This document shows, one piece after another, positions 1 through 19,248 of a DNA stretch of 64,000 bases (position 1 is its first letter; the number at the start of each line of letters is the position of its first letter). Origin of the DNA: Augochlora pura (lineage: Eukaryota; Arthropoda; Insecta; Hymenoptera; Halictidae); assembly GCF_028453695.1 (NCBI RefSeq), contig NC_135780.1, positions 8,680,001 through 8,744,000 of the forward strand, in the 5' to 3' direction. The translations under genes were made by a program, and so were the position numbers. The notes beneath the pieces were generated by a model. That model saw only the letters and a program-made list of their open reading frames with translations, was not told the DNA's origin and ran no database searches.

Positions 1-3000
1 TGCCAGCATCTGCAGCTGAACGGAACTGTAATTTGTTTGTAATGGATTTCGATAGTGGTATCACTTCAGAATGCAATTTCAAAATCGCGGTTACTGGCAT
101 CACAATAGGGTCCGGGAAATTTCTTCCATAAATTGATGACTTTGTAGCAACGATATCCATCGGTGATTTTGATTTAATATCTAACACAACAACATAGATG
201 GCTTAAGAATATGATTCTCTGGATGGTCGCATGGTACGATGTACTAAAACTTTAATAAGAAAATTACCTGTTTTCGTAAGCATTGGCGGTTCGTCGAAGA
301 CAATGGATGGTGTGTGATGAGCCGTTATGTTCGACCGTAGTATCGGATTGTAAGTCATCTTTCGCCTATGTTCTTCGTCCACAGATTCAATGGTATCGAA
401 ATAACATCGTGCGACAGAATTTTTTTTACCAGGAAGAAGTAAGGCATCTAATATATAGAGAAAAAGGACAATTTAAACATTCGTCAATCATAGAAACATT
501 TGCTCGATTCGTGTACGAATAGGCACACATCTTGGAGCATGTACCTTGTTCGTAAATCTCATTCATCTCATCGTCGCTACCATCGAAGAAACTGGCTTTC
601 ATCAGTTGCAATTTATGACTGTCCGTGCCCAAAATTCGAGCGTTGTCACCTGTTGGACTAACTGGCGATTGTTTCTTGCGATCATGACCTGGAAAAAATA
701 TTTGAGAATTAAAACCTGCCCCAACGGTTGTACTTATCCAAATCTAGCGATAGTTAATTCTCTTATACCGGTATACGATTTGCTGTCGAGAACCATTGTC
801 CCCAAGTGAAACTTTGCCTCGTAGAGTTTCGAATCGTTGGTTACACCATTTACACCGTTTCCGATAACTCTATTTTCCTTGAAAAAAAAAGACAAACAAA
901 AAAATGTAAAGAGTGCCGAAAAATGATCGATACTGTATCGGTTGCACGAACGTTACACAGTCTTACCGAATTACGATTCAACTGCGCTAATTTGTTTGAA
1001 GCTTTCTGTTGAGACATAGCAGATAACTTCAATCTCTTCGGATCGTTCGCTGAAGACCCATTATTACTGTCGTCTTCGTCGGAATCGCTCAAACCGTATT
1101 TTGAAAAATGCTCGACCTAAGAGAGATAGATGAAAAGTATACTAAGTTGCGACAAATAACACATAAGTAAACCCGAAAAACGAAGTGTGAACCATCCATT
1201 CTTTTTCATTACCTTGAAAACCCATGAACCAGTTTCAAGACGATACTCGAGAAATCTGGTATCGTGTTTTGCGGATACTCGTCGTAATTTTTCTTCGTAA
1301 TCCATTGCAGCCAGCCGATGAGGATCGGTTATGGGTTTGTGTAAAGATTTATCGTGTGGCCATACCCTATCCAAGGTCACTTGCGCTTTCCTATTTAATC
1401 CCTGGCCTACCGGTGGTTTCTTCTCATCATCAGGATAAATGATAACCTCCTTGTGACGAAAATGTACTAAAAATGGAATGAAAATATCGTCATATATATA
1501 TCACCAAGTAATGAATTGGTAGAAACGCAATCAAGATTCAAGTACGTCAACCTACCAATTTCATCCAAATTCAACCCGTAGATGTCGAACGAATCAGGAA
1601 AATATACATTTCCATAACCTTCTCGTCCAACTGTGAAGTTTGGGACAACACAAGTTTCTCCGCGAACATAATCCTCCAGTTTATCCAGTGGCGGAATAGT
1701 ATAATAGCCTGCACGCTTCAGTATCACTTTTGCTGCATTCGGCGTTTGCAGTGCCCAAAACGAACTATCGTTCAATTCTTGACTCGAATCTATAATTAAA
1801 AAATCATAATGTAAATGATAATTACAAAGACACAAAACAAAAGGGTGTTTTATTTTTTGTTGGTTGATGTCCATTCATACCATTACTGTGAATTGTGATG
1901 TCCGTGCCCGTTTGATCGGCTGTCGAAGAATTTTTAATCGATGTGTCCACCGAATTGTTCACCTCAGCATGTATTTGTTTCGGTGAATTGATAGCGGCAT
2001 ATGGTCGCAATTCAGTCACGGTATTATTTATTACTTCTTCAGGGGTTGTATTTAACGGAGAGTATGGCGAATGTTGTCCATCGAATGATTCTCCATCCAA
2101 TTGTTTTGTCGTCGAGTTCCGAGGAAGGCTCGATTTCAACCTACGGAACGGAAAAATATTCAAAAATTAATAATCATGCCCTATTTCTCGAAACTCGAAA
2201 CATATCATATAGTAGATCTACCAAGATGTCGATGATCGACGGTCGTTTGCTATCTGTCGATTATTATCTTGACTGTGGTTCTCTTTATCTACGGTCTCGA
2301 TTGATCGATTATTAACAGAAGTATCTAGCCCATTCATTGTACTTTCTCCTTTCTCTACAGACTGTGAATTCTTTCCTACGACATCAGTCGGTGACGATAC
2401 AATAGAATTACTCATAGATTTCGGGCGCAAGACTAAACGCTTTGCATTTGGGCGTGGCTGAAATGCTTCAGAGAGCGGGTCCTCCTCTTCGAGGCCCTCA
2501 AACATCGATTTCTAGAAAAAGAATTTACGGTGTAACCGTTCATATATTTATAAATATTTTTATCAATTAAATATTAGTGTCTTTCTGGTGAAATTCACCT
2601 TTGATAATTGTGCTGGTGTAACAACTTTAGCTTTGATTTTCGGAGATTTGTTATCAGCCGTAACCTTGTACTGTATGCCATTAGCTATTTTCGAAGGAGC
2701 ATTTGCAGGTTTTAACAATTCTTCAGTTTTGCCAGAAGCCTAAAAATAAATATAACTTGTTCGATCGACCAAACCAACTCATACATATATGTGCGTAAGT
2801 TGATAAATTTGAAAATATTTACTGGTAAAAGGTTTTTTAGTAATGGCGAATCCCCGAATGGTGCTGATACTAGTGCCAAAATCTGCTGATGTACTGGTAC
2901 GGTTCCAGAACTCTTTGTTTGATTGTTTGACATGCTAAAATTCAAGAAATCAGAGTGAATAATAAATCCAGAAAAAACAGAGAAATTAATTATTTTTTTT

Positions 3001-5675
3001 GTAAGTAAGAACACAAAAGATAGAATTCGATCATACCCAGCACCGAGTAAACCCATTCCCATGCCAGTCCCCACATTTGAATTAGCTCCAAAAGTTGACG
3101 ATCCAAATGATGAGGAAGGATTAAATGTTGTACTGTTACCAGTATTACCGAATAAACCACCTGGTTTTTGTTGTCCAAATAAAGTGGAACCACTACCCAG
3201 AGCCAAACCCGTATTTGCACCTATAAACAAAAAATTCATTCAACGATATTCGAATTTAGCACAAAACGATGATCGTCCTTTAGCACAAACATACCAAGTC
3301 CGGTCGAAGGTGCAGAAGTTGAACCAAACGAGAACCCAGACGTCTGTCCTGCAGGTTTAAAACATGTATTAAATAATGAAGTACCAGAGTTTTGACCAGC
3401 AGTGAAACCTGTTGTAGCTCCAAAATTCGTTGCTGTAGTCGCACCAAATGCGGATGTAGATCCGAAACCTGTTGTTCCAGTGGATTTAGTGCTAAATAAA
3501 GTTGAACCTGTATTGCCAGAGGGCGTTTGACCAAAACTGGTGAATGCATTACTGGATGATGTAGACGGCACATTGAAAGCCGATTTGTTTTGGTTAAATA
3601 AACCAATACTCTATAAAAAAATCAAATCAGAACAAGCATGAGATCATAAATGTAGAAACGAATTTCAAATAATTTACATATTCTTAGTATTTCATCTATT
3701 TCTTTTCACACTACCTGATTTGGTTGTGTCGATCCAAACGTAGGTCCAAAACCAGTATTTTGAGCTGTATTAATACCACCAAAACCTGTACCAGCAGTTT
3801 GATTCGTGTTACTCGTTGCAAAGAGTGGCGTTGGCGCAGCTGCTGTAGATAGAACTATTTTTAAGTACTTTTTCTTTTACATCAGTATTCTGACCGATCT
3901 GTTTCCGATGTCGTAGCGTGTTTACAAATATTTAATACTCACTACCAAATGGTTTAGCCTGATTGTTACTACCAAACAAATTTGTGTTCGCAGTAGTATT
4001 AAAAGCAAAGCTATTCGTAGTTGTAGTCGACGGGGTTCCGAAACTTGTCATAGGCTTCCCGAAAGGCCCGCTTGATCCAGATTGAGTAGTGGTTCCGAAA
4101 CCGCCGCTTATTCCACCAAAACCTAATATTATGCGACACAAATTACAACTGATATCATTGATATCAAAACAACTATGAAATTATATTTAAATAATTTACC
4201 TGTTGTTGCTGTACTAGTTCCTGCCCCTGCATTAACAAAAGGAGAAGATTGTGCAGGTGTACCAAATAAACCTGTACTGGGTCCTAGTCATTCAAATAAA
4301 AACAAATGTATAAATATGCAATATGCAAAGTGTTGTAATATGTTCTGTATAATTCATTTACTTAGGTAAACCATGTATCAACTTACCTTTGCGTCCTACA
4401 GAATAATCCTCGAAACGTAATTCTTCATATGATTTCGATTCATACTCTTTCATTGCCACAATGCAACAATGCCTAGCTGATATACTATGAGATATTCCAT
4501 TTTTTGACATAGAATCGGTTGTAATGACGGGAGTAAATTTAACAACAGTGCCAATCACACCAGTATTGGTAGTATTTGTATTGCCAAAGCCTTGTGTTAA
4601 AGGAAAATACAAAAGATTGGATTTTTGACACATTATAACATACACTACATGAAACACAATACCATGAAATATATCAAATATTTACCAGGTGTTGAGCCAA
4701 ACAAATTAGTATTTCCAGTATTACTGGTCTGTCCAAATGGAGTAGTCTGTTGAGCGTTTTGTTGTGGTTGTCCAAATAAATTTGTTCCAGTTGATGCACC
4801 AAAGCTAAAACCACCTGGTTTATTGGATTGTCCAAATGCTGACGTTCCTGAGGTTGCTCCGAATAAACTTGTACCAGCATTTTGTTGATTTCCAAATAAA
4901 TTGGTATTTGTGTTGGTTGTACCAAAACCTATGAATATATCAATGACAAACGATAAATTTTCATTATAGTAAATATTAAGGAATCATGAACTAAATCGTT
5001 ATTCATCGAAAAAATGGATGAATCATTACCACCAAAAGATGGTTGAGTGAATGCAGGCGGTGTTGTAGTATTTCCAAATAAGCCGCCTGTGGCAGTGCCT
5101 GCAGGCTTTGAGCTAAAGAGAGAAGTATTACCGCTACCAAAGACTGGAGTAGTTCCACTTCCAAAACTTGTTGTAGCAATTGGTTTACCAAACGCAGACT
5201 GCCCAAATGGACTTGTCTGCTGTGCTGTGTTAAAACCACCTGTAACAATAGATATTTTCTCATATAAAACCGATATACAAAAAGATGATACAATAATTAA
5301 CACGTTCTGTGCCAAGCCATTTTTGCCTGACTTGTCGTTCAGGCCATTTGATATTTTGACTAAAGATTGATATATTAAATATAATTATTAATTATTGTAT
5401 ATATAACAAATAAATAAACTTATGTGTTTTGTTCTATACTGCATTTTGCATAATGCAACATTTTTTTGGTTGAAATATATTTTACAAAATTACATTTGTC
5501 ATAAAATATATGTCTTCAGCACATTAAATAAATATGACTGCGTATACCACTGGTGGTACACATGGCCTAAAGATCAAGTTTAACGTGTACCACCGGTAGT
5601 ACACATGGCATGGAAGGTGTTAACATTTTTTTTATTTCACTTACTGAATGATGTGTTTCCAGCTTGCCCAAACAT
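1..5675 (-). CDS. Nup98-96: Nuclear pore complex protein Nup98-Nup96 (partial, 3' part beyond left edge)
   Basis: Precursor of two nucleoporins: FG-repeat Nup98 and scaffold Nup96 of the Y-complex. Start codon at 5675 opens with [10 protein letters not shown]. Exons (descending): 5675-5645, 5239-5030, 4928-4686, 4590-4387, 4283-4200, 4122-3943, 3842-3715, 3610-3295, 3220-3037, 2934-2823, 2739-2599, 2511-2222, 2140-1881, 1789-1556, 1466-1213, 1116-967, a micro-exon 877-856 or 877-847, 688-545, 447-268, and 180 to the edge. Splice phases agree throughout. FG repeats fill exons 2-9 and are interrupted by a GLEBS segment (4590-4387; [18 protein letters not shown]) that binds Rae1 in other animals. 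The autoproteolytic domain lies in 1789-1102 ([20 protein letters not shown]) and ends at HF|S, cut between 1105 and 1104. The Nup96 part follows with [10 protein letters not shown] and [11 protein letters not shown]. The family assignment is very secure; the micro-exon is inferred. Confidence 0.95.
1102..1116 (-). other. Nup98/Nup96 autoproteolytic cleavage site (VEHF|S)
   Basis: The codons read Val-Glu-His-Phe-Ser followed by [11 protein letters not shown]. In characterised Nup98 proteins the autoproteolytic domain cuts itself between Phe and Ser of an HFS motif, releasing Nup98 and Nup96. The essential His, Phe and Ser are intact here, so normal self-processing is inferred. Confidence 0.9.
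5541..5609. repeat. Pair of 26-nt near-palindromic direct repeats in Nup98 intron 1
   Basis: Positions 5541-5566 and 5584-5609 share the same 26-nt unit with three differences. Each contains a self-complementary core of the type TACCAC-TGGTGGTA, and each ends in GTACACATGGC. They lie in the first intron of Nup98-96 (5240-5644), about 100 bp from the start codon. No known family was recognised. Confidence 0.7.
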
Positions 5676-7901
5676 GTTTAACAATCAAATTGGAGCTCGT
5701 TTATATTCAAATTCAGCACCCTTTAAAACATAGTATAAAATATATATTATATTTCTAGAAACTCATTGACCAAACTAAATAGAAATTATGCAATATAAAA
5801 TGTTGCATATTAAATAATACATAAGCCTGTTGCACTTAATGACTGAATCTTTACGAAACTTGTGTCGTAGAAGAGTCACAGTGAAGAGTTAGATTAAAAT
5901 GAATTTTTTCTTGTGCTGTTACAAAAGTCACGGTTAACGGTCAAGATAACACGAATGTATGTGCGGTGACATTCACTGTAACGATAGATGACATTGTTGT
6001 CAATATTTCCATCAACATACCTTTAATCGTTCATTGCATCCTTGTGAAAGTCGCTCCAAACGAATTTTAATCGTTGAAAATTCACCACGACACAAAACTT
6101 GCCTACTAAAGAAATGTTTACAATAAATACTTCATGCATATACACTAAAAAAGTTGAAGTACACAACAATATAAATCACACTGATTTGTTAGTAGAATAA
6201 TTAGTCAAATAGCAGATTGTCAGCAGAAGATTTCATGCAATAACTGGCAATTACGCACAATTCGACATACGCTTATAACATGCGACGCAATAACGTCGTA
6301 AGATCGTAACTCTCGAAAATCGATCGACAGTTTGGCAGCACAGTCTCTCTCGCAGCTCACAGAACTACACTTATGGCATTGAACACATATATATATATAT
6401 ATATACACTGTACGCTTTGTACGACACGATTCCTATTTGCAAGTTTTCTAAGCATAGGAAAACTGTGTGAATTTTTCAGATAAGTATGCCATCATTCAGA
6501 ATATATACTATATGCTCTAATATTCAAAAGTATACTTCGCCACCTGGGCAGTTGTAAGGTACTAAAAATTTTCATTGCGCATTATAAGCATTTTATATAT
6601 GCCATGTCTTTACATTACGAACATCATTGTCACCAGTGGTGACTCACCACTTGTCTCGTTGTTATATACATACATACAATATGTAACAATACATATAGGT
6701 GTGTAATTCACGCTGTAAAATCTTGGTATACAATATCACAAACTATATGGTTCGTGATGCAATATAAGTAATTTCTATAGTGAACTTGATTGTATCTGAA
6801 TTTTAATTTGTCAACTCTTTTTCTGTAATATGTATTTACGAAATATTGTTTAATATCGTTCCTGTCTTTACTATTGTACAACACAATGCAAATAATAACA
6901 GCGCCGTCTAGCGTCTGGCGATTGATTTTATGGCTTCAAGTTCTTACCACTGTTACTAGTGGTTTCCGACATTACCATTAAGTACATTATGGCGGTCCAT
7001 TTGAATCATTTTCACTACAGCCAAAAGGAAACATTTCTTAAACACCGTGTTACTTACAAACAACTGAAATTAATTAATTTTAATCTTGTCTGTGTTTAGA
7101 TTTGAAATTTCTGGGTTGCATACATACTATATATAAAAACCTCTGACAAAAATTTCGATTCTGTTATATATACTCTGTGCTATCAAGCATTAGCGTTAGG
7201 TGAATATGCTTATATGCGGCGCAGCAATTTGTACCATAGAACGTTATAATATAGATGGGAATGCTATTTCTCATAAAATCTTTCAAAAACAGGAATAAGG
7301 TGGACAATTTATTTCGTTCATTGTAATAAGAAGATAGTGTGGCTACATACGTAACGTATGTGCATGTGTGTGGGTGTGTATATGTGTACATGCGTACTTC
7401 TACGTTTGTGCTTGGCGGTTGTGTGTAGACAGAATACATTTGTAATAGTAATGGCTGACTAGTGCTGTTATCACACATATAGAGGGAGACGACCGCATGA
7501 ATTTCATTCACTATTAGTCAAACAAAGTAACACTTTCATTATACTGAGGGATAAACATCGATGGAAAATTTTATGATTTCGGTTAGAAGCTAATAACTGA
7601 CCAAGCAAATTTATTAATTAAACAAATTTTGAAAGTTTTCAAAAGTTGGAAGGAAATATGAAGTTGTATTTACGGATGTAAAGATGAGGGATAAAATTTC
7701 ATGAAACACGGGCGTTTGTCATGCGACTCTTCACCACTCAAACCAATGGAGACACATTGCCAAAGGAAGAAAGAATATCTTCAGTCGCGATGCGACTTCG
7801 AGAACGTATTTTTTTCTTCTTTCTTAAACTAATTATACATCGACAATTGTCTACTGTGTTACATTGAATTTTTATACGTTTTATTCATAATATACGGCAA
7901 C
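5676..7901. other. Divergent intergenic region between Nup98-96 and the PI3-kinase gene
   Basis: This AT-rich spacer of 2.2 kb separates two divergently transcribed genes and must hold both promoters and 5' UTRs. Visible items are an (AT)n run near 6389-6406, a GT-rich simple repeat near 7360-7400, a near-palindrome GTCACCAGTGGTGAC near 6638-6652, and a CTCF-like GCGCCGTCTAG at 6901-6911. No convincing coding sequence was found; the ORF around 7164-7511 on the minus strand has simple-sequence composition. Confidence 0.6.
6899..6914 (+). promoter_or_regulatory. Possible CTCF-like insulator motif
   Basis: The string CAGCGCCGTCTAGCG resembles the insect CTCF core, whose reverse complement is of the form GCGCCMYCT. 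It lies between the divergent Nup98-96 and PI3-kinase genes, where an insulator would be plausible. A short degenerate motif like this can arise by chance, so this is a weak call. Confidence 0.25.
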
Positions 7902-14690
<6,789 letters not shown>

Positions 14691-16175
14691 ACCGGTGCGA
14701 GCGAATGGAACGCGAAACTCAACAAACCAGTCAGAGTGGAACAACAGATATGGAAATGGAAATAGAAACAGAAATGGAGGCACAAGATGTAAGAAAGAGT
14801 AAAATCGATGAGAACCGGACGAATCGTCGCACGGCAAGAAAGAAATACAAATGAAAACCTGAAGAAGAGGATTCTAACCGAAAGAACCAGAGTAATGTAC
14901 TACTTTCGACACACAGGAATTGGAGACGTCGGAGATGAAGGAATCTGCTCGGGTCGATATCGCTTATCGATCGGGTACGGGCTGCCTTCTTCTCAAACAC
15001 AAACAGAGACTGCCGCTTTGCCTTTCCCCATTTTACTCTGACATTTTCGACCATGATGGGAAACGGTACCGGTAGCGGAATAGAAATAGGTATAGGAATA
15101 GGTATAGGAGTACGAGTACGAATAGGATATGAATAGGAATACGTATACGGTACATATCATTGATTGACATTGCGGATTCCTGAAAAGAATATACGCGCGG
15201 CCGTTTGTACACATACCGTAGGAATGTCTCGTTGCGAAAACGGCACAATATCGTTCCTCGCGTCAGATTACCACAGTGTCGTTGTTTTTTCGATACGACA
15301 CTCCTTCTACCTTTCGACTGAATTCGAAATCGATATCGAAATCAGAATCTTAAGATAGGGAAAAGAACACCGAAGAATCCTTCAAATTTTGGATGCTTGA
15401 AATACTATTGTATGAATAACAATAAACAAAGTCATTCTTCATCCTGTTCTTCTAATTATAATCATCAGTCCCTTTTGCTAAACAACGATCACGTATTTCA
15501 CAGGCGATTACGTGTGCAAGGCCGCGGTGGAGATTCTTTTGCTTGGCCGTTGTTGCGATGTGGGTAAGCTCATGGATTCGTAGTCTTAGTTAGTCTTGTT
15601 ACATAAGCTAACGCAAAGTAGTGGAACGACAGGCGGAGACAGGAGACGCAACACAGAAGACAGGAGGACAGCGATAGAAGGTGGGAGACAGGCAATCCGA
15701 GAATGTGTGCTTGGTTTGTGGCTAAGTTGCATCGAACCGCTGCGGTACACTGTCATGAATCGAGTTGACCGCGCCAAGTCCAACAATCTTGAATCGAATC
15801 ATTTTCACGGTTTGTTTTTACAGTTTGTTTATGATTGTTATTTGTACTACTCGTATTGGTTGTAGTAGTATTCGTTGCGATCATTGTTGCCGTTTTTGTT
15901 ATTGTCGTCGTTGTTGCTGCTACTAATCCTACAGGCATCGTCGTACTTGTTGCTGTTTGACGGTAGGATTTAACGATTTACGACGAAAGGCGTTCCGAAG
16001 CCATCTTTTACATTTCCGAAGCCAACTATTACATTTCGAAACAAGTTTGATTCGCGGGAGAAAAAGGGGATTCTGCGATACGTAATCATCTTGGAAACAA
16101 TATTATTTTGCTTTCTAATAATCATCGTCGGTTAAAAAAGCAACAAAATAAGAAAATAGAAAAAATTATAAAAAA
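14691..16175. other. PI3-kinase 3' UTR and spacer before white
   Basis: The first part is probably PI3-kinase 3' UTR, with an AATAAA at 15421-15426. A hexanucleotide array of GAATAG/GTATAG type occupies about 15070-15150. The rest is expected to contain the white promoter and 5' UTR. No credible coding sequence was seen; short ORFs here follow simple-sequence composition. Confidence 0.6.
15070..15150. repeat. Degenerate GAATAG/GTATAG hexanucleotide array
   Basis: Consecutive six-base units such as GAATAG, GTATAG and GAGTAC recur over about 80 bp. The array lies in the spacer between the PI3-kinase gene and white. It is a variant-rich minisatellite with no other visible role. Confidence 0.65.
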
Positions 16176-19100
16176 ATGACTGCTACAGAAGAGACAGAAC
16201 CGCTGCTTTCTTCAAGAGTGTTGACCACTTGCGGAAATAAATCTCGTGCAGTCTCCTACAATGCAATTAAACTGGTAAGCAATATAAAAGAATTTTCTGC
16301 GATGTCATCAACATCTACACATACTTGAATTACTACCTTGCCGGAGTCTCGACTGTCCTAACTGTCCCGAGTCGCGTGTTGGAGGGCGAATCACGTTTGG
16401 CTTCCGCTGCCCTTTTAAGGCTTTCCTTTTGCCAATGCCAATATCTGTTTCAATGCATTGCACACGATGCAACAATTAATAATCTTCCATTTCGATTGTC
16501 TCTTAATTAGCGAACATAAACATTTCGATTACGACTTGTAGGGAGATGATAAAAGGGATGATTTGCGACGCGGGACAAACAGCGAAATCTTTCTGAACTT
16601 GGAGCCGATTACGCGTACTTTGAACCTTACCGGAGATCCAGTATCGGCGCGACCTCTTATAAACGAGTCGATTACGTATACCTGGAGCGATTTGAATGTA
16701 TACGCTGCTAGGAACAACGAGACTATTTGCGATCGACTTCTCTTACGCAAAAAGAAATCGATGGAACGGAAACATTTACTGAAAGATGGTACGGAGATGA
16801 AATCCAATGCGAATTCGTAAGCGAAATTGAATTGAAAATTGTATTGTAGTGTGCGGGGTGGCCTATCCGGGAGAATTGTTGGTGATCATGGGATCATCGG
16901 GGGCCGGTAAAACAACATTACTGAATGCGTTAACGTTCCGGTCGACCCGCGGTGTAATTGTGTCCGGTGCAATGGCAGCTAACGGTCGAAGAGTCTCTTC
17001 CATGATGCTAACGTCGAGGACCGCTTACGTACAACAGGATGATTTATTCGTTGGTACTTTGACCGTCTGGGAACATCTTCTTTTCCAAGCAATGGTGCGC
17101 ATGGATCGAAGAATACCTATGGTACAGAGAGTTGATCGAGTGAACGACGTGATCAACGAGGTGAGCGATTCGAAAGTCAAGTGGATGAAAAAGATCTTTG
17201 TGCTTCTCCTTACTGTTTGTTTCAGCTTGCTCTGACAAAATGCCGGAATACTGTGATTGGTCAGCCAGGAAGACTCAAAGGTCTTTCTGGTGGAGAGATG
17301 AAAAGATTGTCGTTTGCTTCCGAGGTTCTCACCGATCCTCCGCTAATGTTTTGCGACGAACCGACGTCCGGTTTGGATTCGTTTATGGCGCATCAAGTAG
17401 TCTCCGTTTTAAAGACTTTGGCCGGTGCGTGCTAAAACTCTGATACGCGCATCCTCGCGGTCCGACACCTATTCCGTTAAAAACATAATTTGTTCAATTA
17501 AAGTTTTCTTCAACTAAACTTCTCAACTCGCTGTTCTATCGTTTACGATTGTATTGTAGCGCGAGGTAAAACGATCGTTGCTACATTGCATCAACCATCC
17601 TCGGAACTGTTTGCTCTCTTTGACAGAATCTTGCTGATGGCTGAAGGAAGAGTGGCCTTCATGGGCACAGCACTGGAAGCATGCGCTTTTTTCGAGACGT
17701 GAGTTTCATCGATCGACACGGATCTCTATTTGTTTCCGATTTATTTTCCTATTCGTTTCAGTTGTCGACCGTGTGTCTGTAAAAATTTTTTCAGATTGGG
17801 TGCAGCATGTCCGAGTAATTATAATCCGGCAGATTACTTCGTGCAAGTACTGGCTGTTGTGCCAGGTCGGGAATCGTCCTGTCGACACGCTATACATACT
17901 GTCTGTAACACCTTTCAAAAGACTCAACACGGTGTGAAAATCGCGTTGGAGGCGGAAGCAATAAACGGTGAATTCGAGGATTCCCTTCGGGACTCGAAGT
18001 ACCCGGACGACAATCGATCTCCGTACAAGGCAACTTGGTGCGAACAATTTCGCGCGGTTCTTTGGCGATCATGGCTGTCTGTCATCAAGGAACCAATCCT
18101 CATTAAGATACGGTTGCTTCAGACCATTGTACGTTACTCTCCAATAACAAATTTTCCCTACATTTCACGTAGACCGTTTCGTCAATCTATCTTGTAAACA
18201 TGTCACAGATGGTGTCGTTCCTCATCGGAATCATTTATTTCGGTCAACGACTTGATCAAGACGGAGTGATGAACGTAAACGGTGCTTTATTTATTTTCCT
18301 TACGAACATGACCTTCCAAAATGTTTTCGCCGTTATCAATGTAAGGATCATTCGATGCGTGTTAATCTATACATAGAATAAAATGAGATGAAGATGTCGT
18401 AAATGATTCGTAAAATATGTGATGTAGGTGTTTTGCGCAGAGTTGCCGATATTTTTGCGGGAACATCGGAACGGTATGTATCGTACCGACGTGTATTTTC
18501 TCTGCAAAACGTTAGCGGAAGCGCCCATCTTCTTAGCCGTACCGTTCCTCTTTACTGTCATCGCTTATCCAATGATTGGACTGTATCCTGGAATTGATCA
18601 CTTTTTCATTACTGCTGGCATCGTTGCGCTAGTCGCGAACGTTTCCACATCTTTCGGTGAGCATTGCGAGTATCCGTCGTTAACGTTAACAATAAAAACA
18701 TTTTAAGAGCTTGTTATTAACAAAGTTACTCTTATGAAATTTTCAGGCTATTTGATATCCTGCATGAGCAACAATTTATCGATGGCATTGTCTATTGGAC
18801 CTCCTGTGATAATTCCGTTTCTATTGTTTGGTGGATTTTTCTTGAACACAGCGTAAGAAGACCTTTCACCTATACTTCCTGGACATATTGAAACGCGGAT
18901 AAATTTACAGATCCGTTCCATATTACTTTGAATGGTTTTCTTACTTGTCCTGGTTTCGATACGGTAACGAAGCTCTCCTGATCAATCAGTGGTCAGATGT
19001 GGAGTCTATAGCGTGCACGAGAAGCAACGCAACATGTCCTAAAACTGGACGGATGGTTTTGCAAACTTTCAACTTTAAAGAGGTTTGTTTCTTTGTTACA

Positions 19101-19248
19101 CTGTTTTACGTTTACGTATGAAATTCGTTCTGATTTACAGGATCATTTCTGGATAGATATCGCCTGTCTCTTTTCTTTAATAATTGCATTTCGTTTCCTG
19201 GCATTTCTGGCTCTGCTATCAAAAACTCGGCGTGTCAAGCGATGGTAG
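16176..19248 (+). CDS. w: ABCG half-transporter, protein white
   Basis: Imports pigment precursors (guanine or tryptophan-derived) into pigment granules, as a dimer with scarlet or brown in flies. Exons: 16176-16274, 16542-16788, 16850-17160, 17226-17424, 17560-17698, 17795-18128, 18209-18340, 18428-18656, 18747-18852, 18911-19082, 19141-19248; phases agree and give about 691 residues, matching the fly protein length. The ATP-binding domain comes first, as in all ABCG proteins: Walker A GSSGAGKT (130-137), signature LSGGEMKRL (239-247; usual Arg replaced by Met) and Walker B LMFCDEP (about 259-265). The transmembrane half follows, with [22 protein letters not shown] and [15 protein letters not shown]. 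These segments are strongly white-like and distinguish it from scarlet. A likely poly(A) signal is at 19691. Confidence 0.95.
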
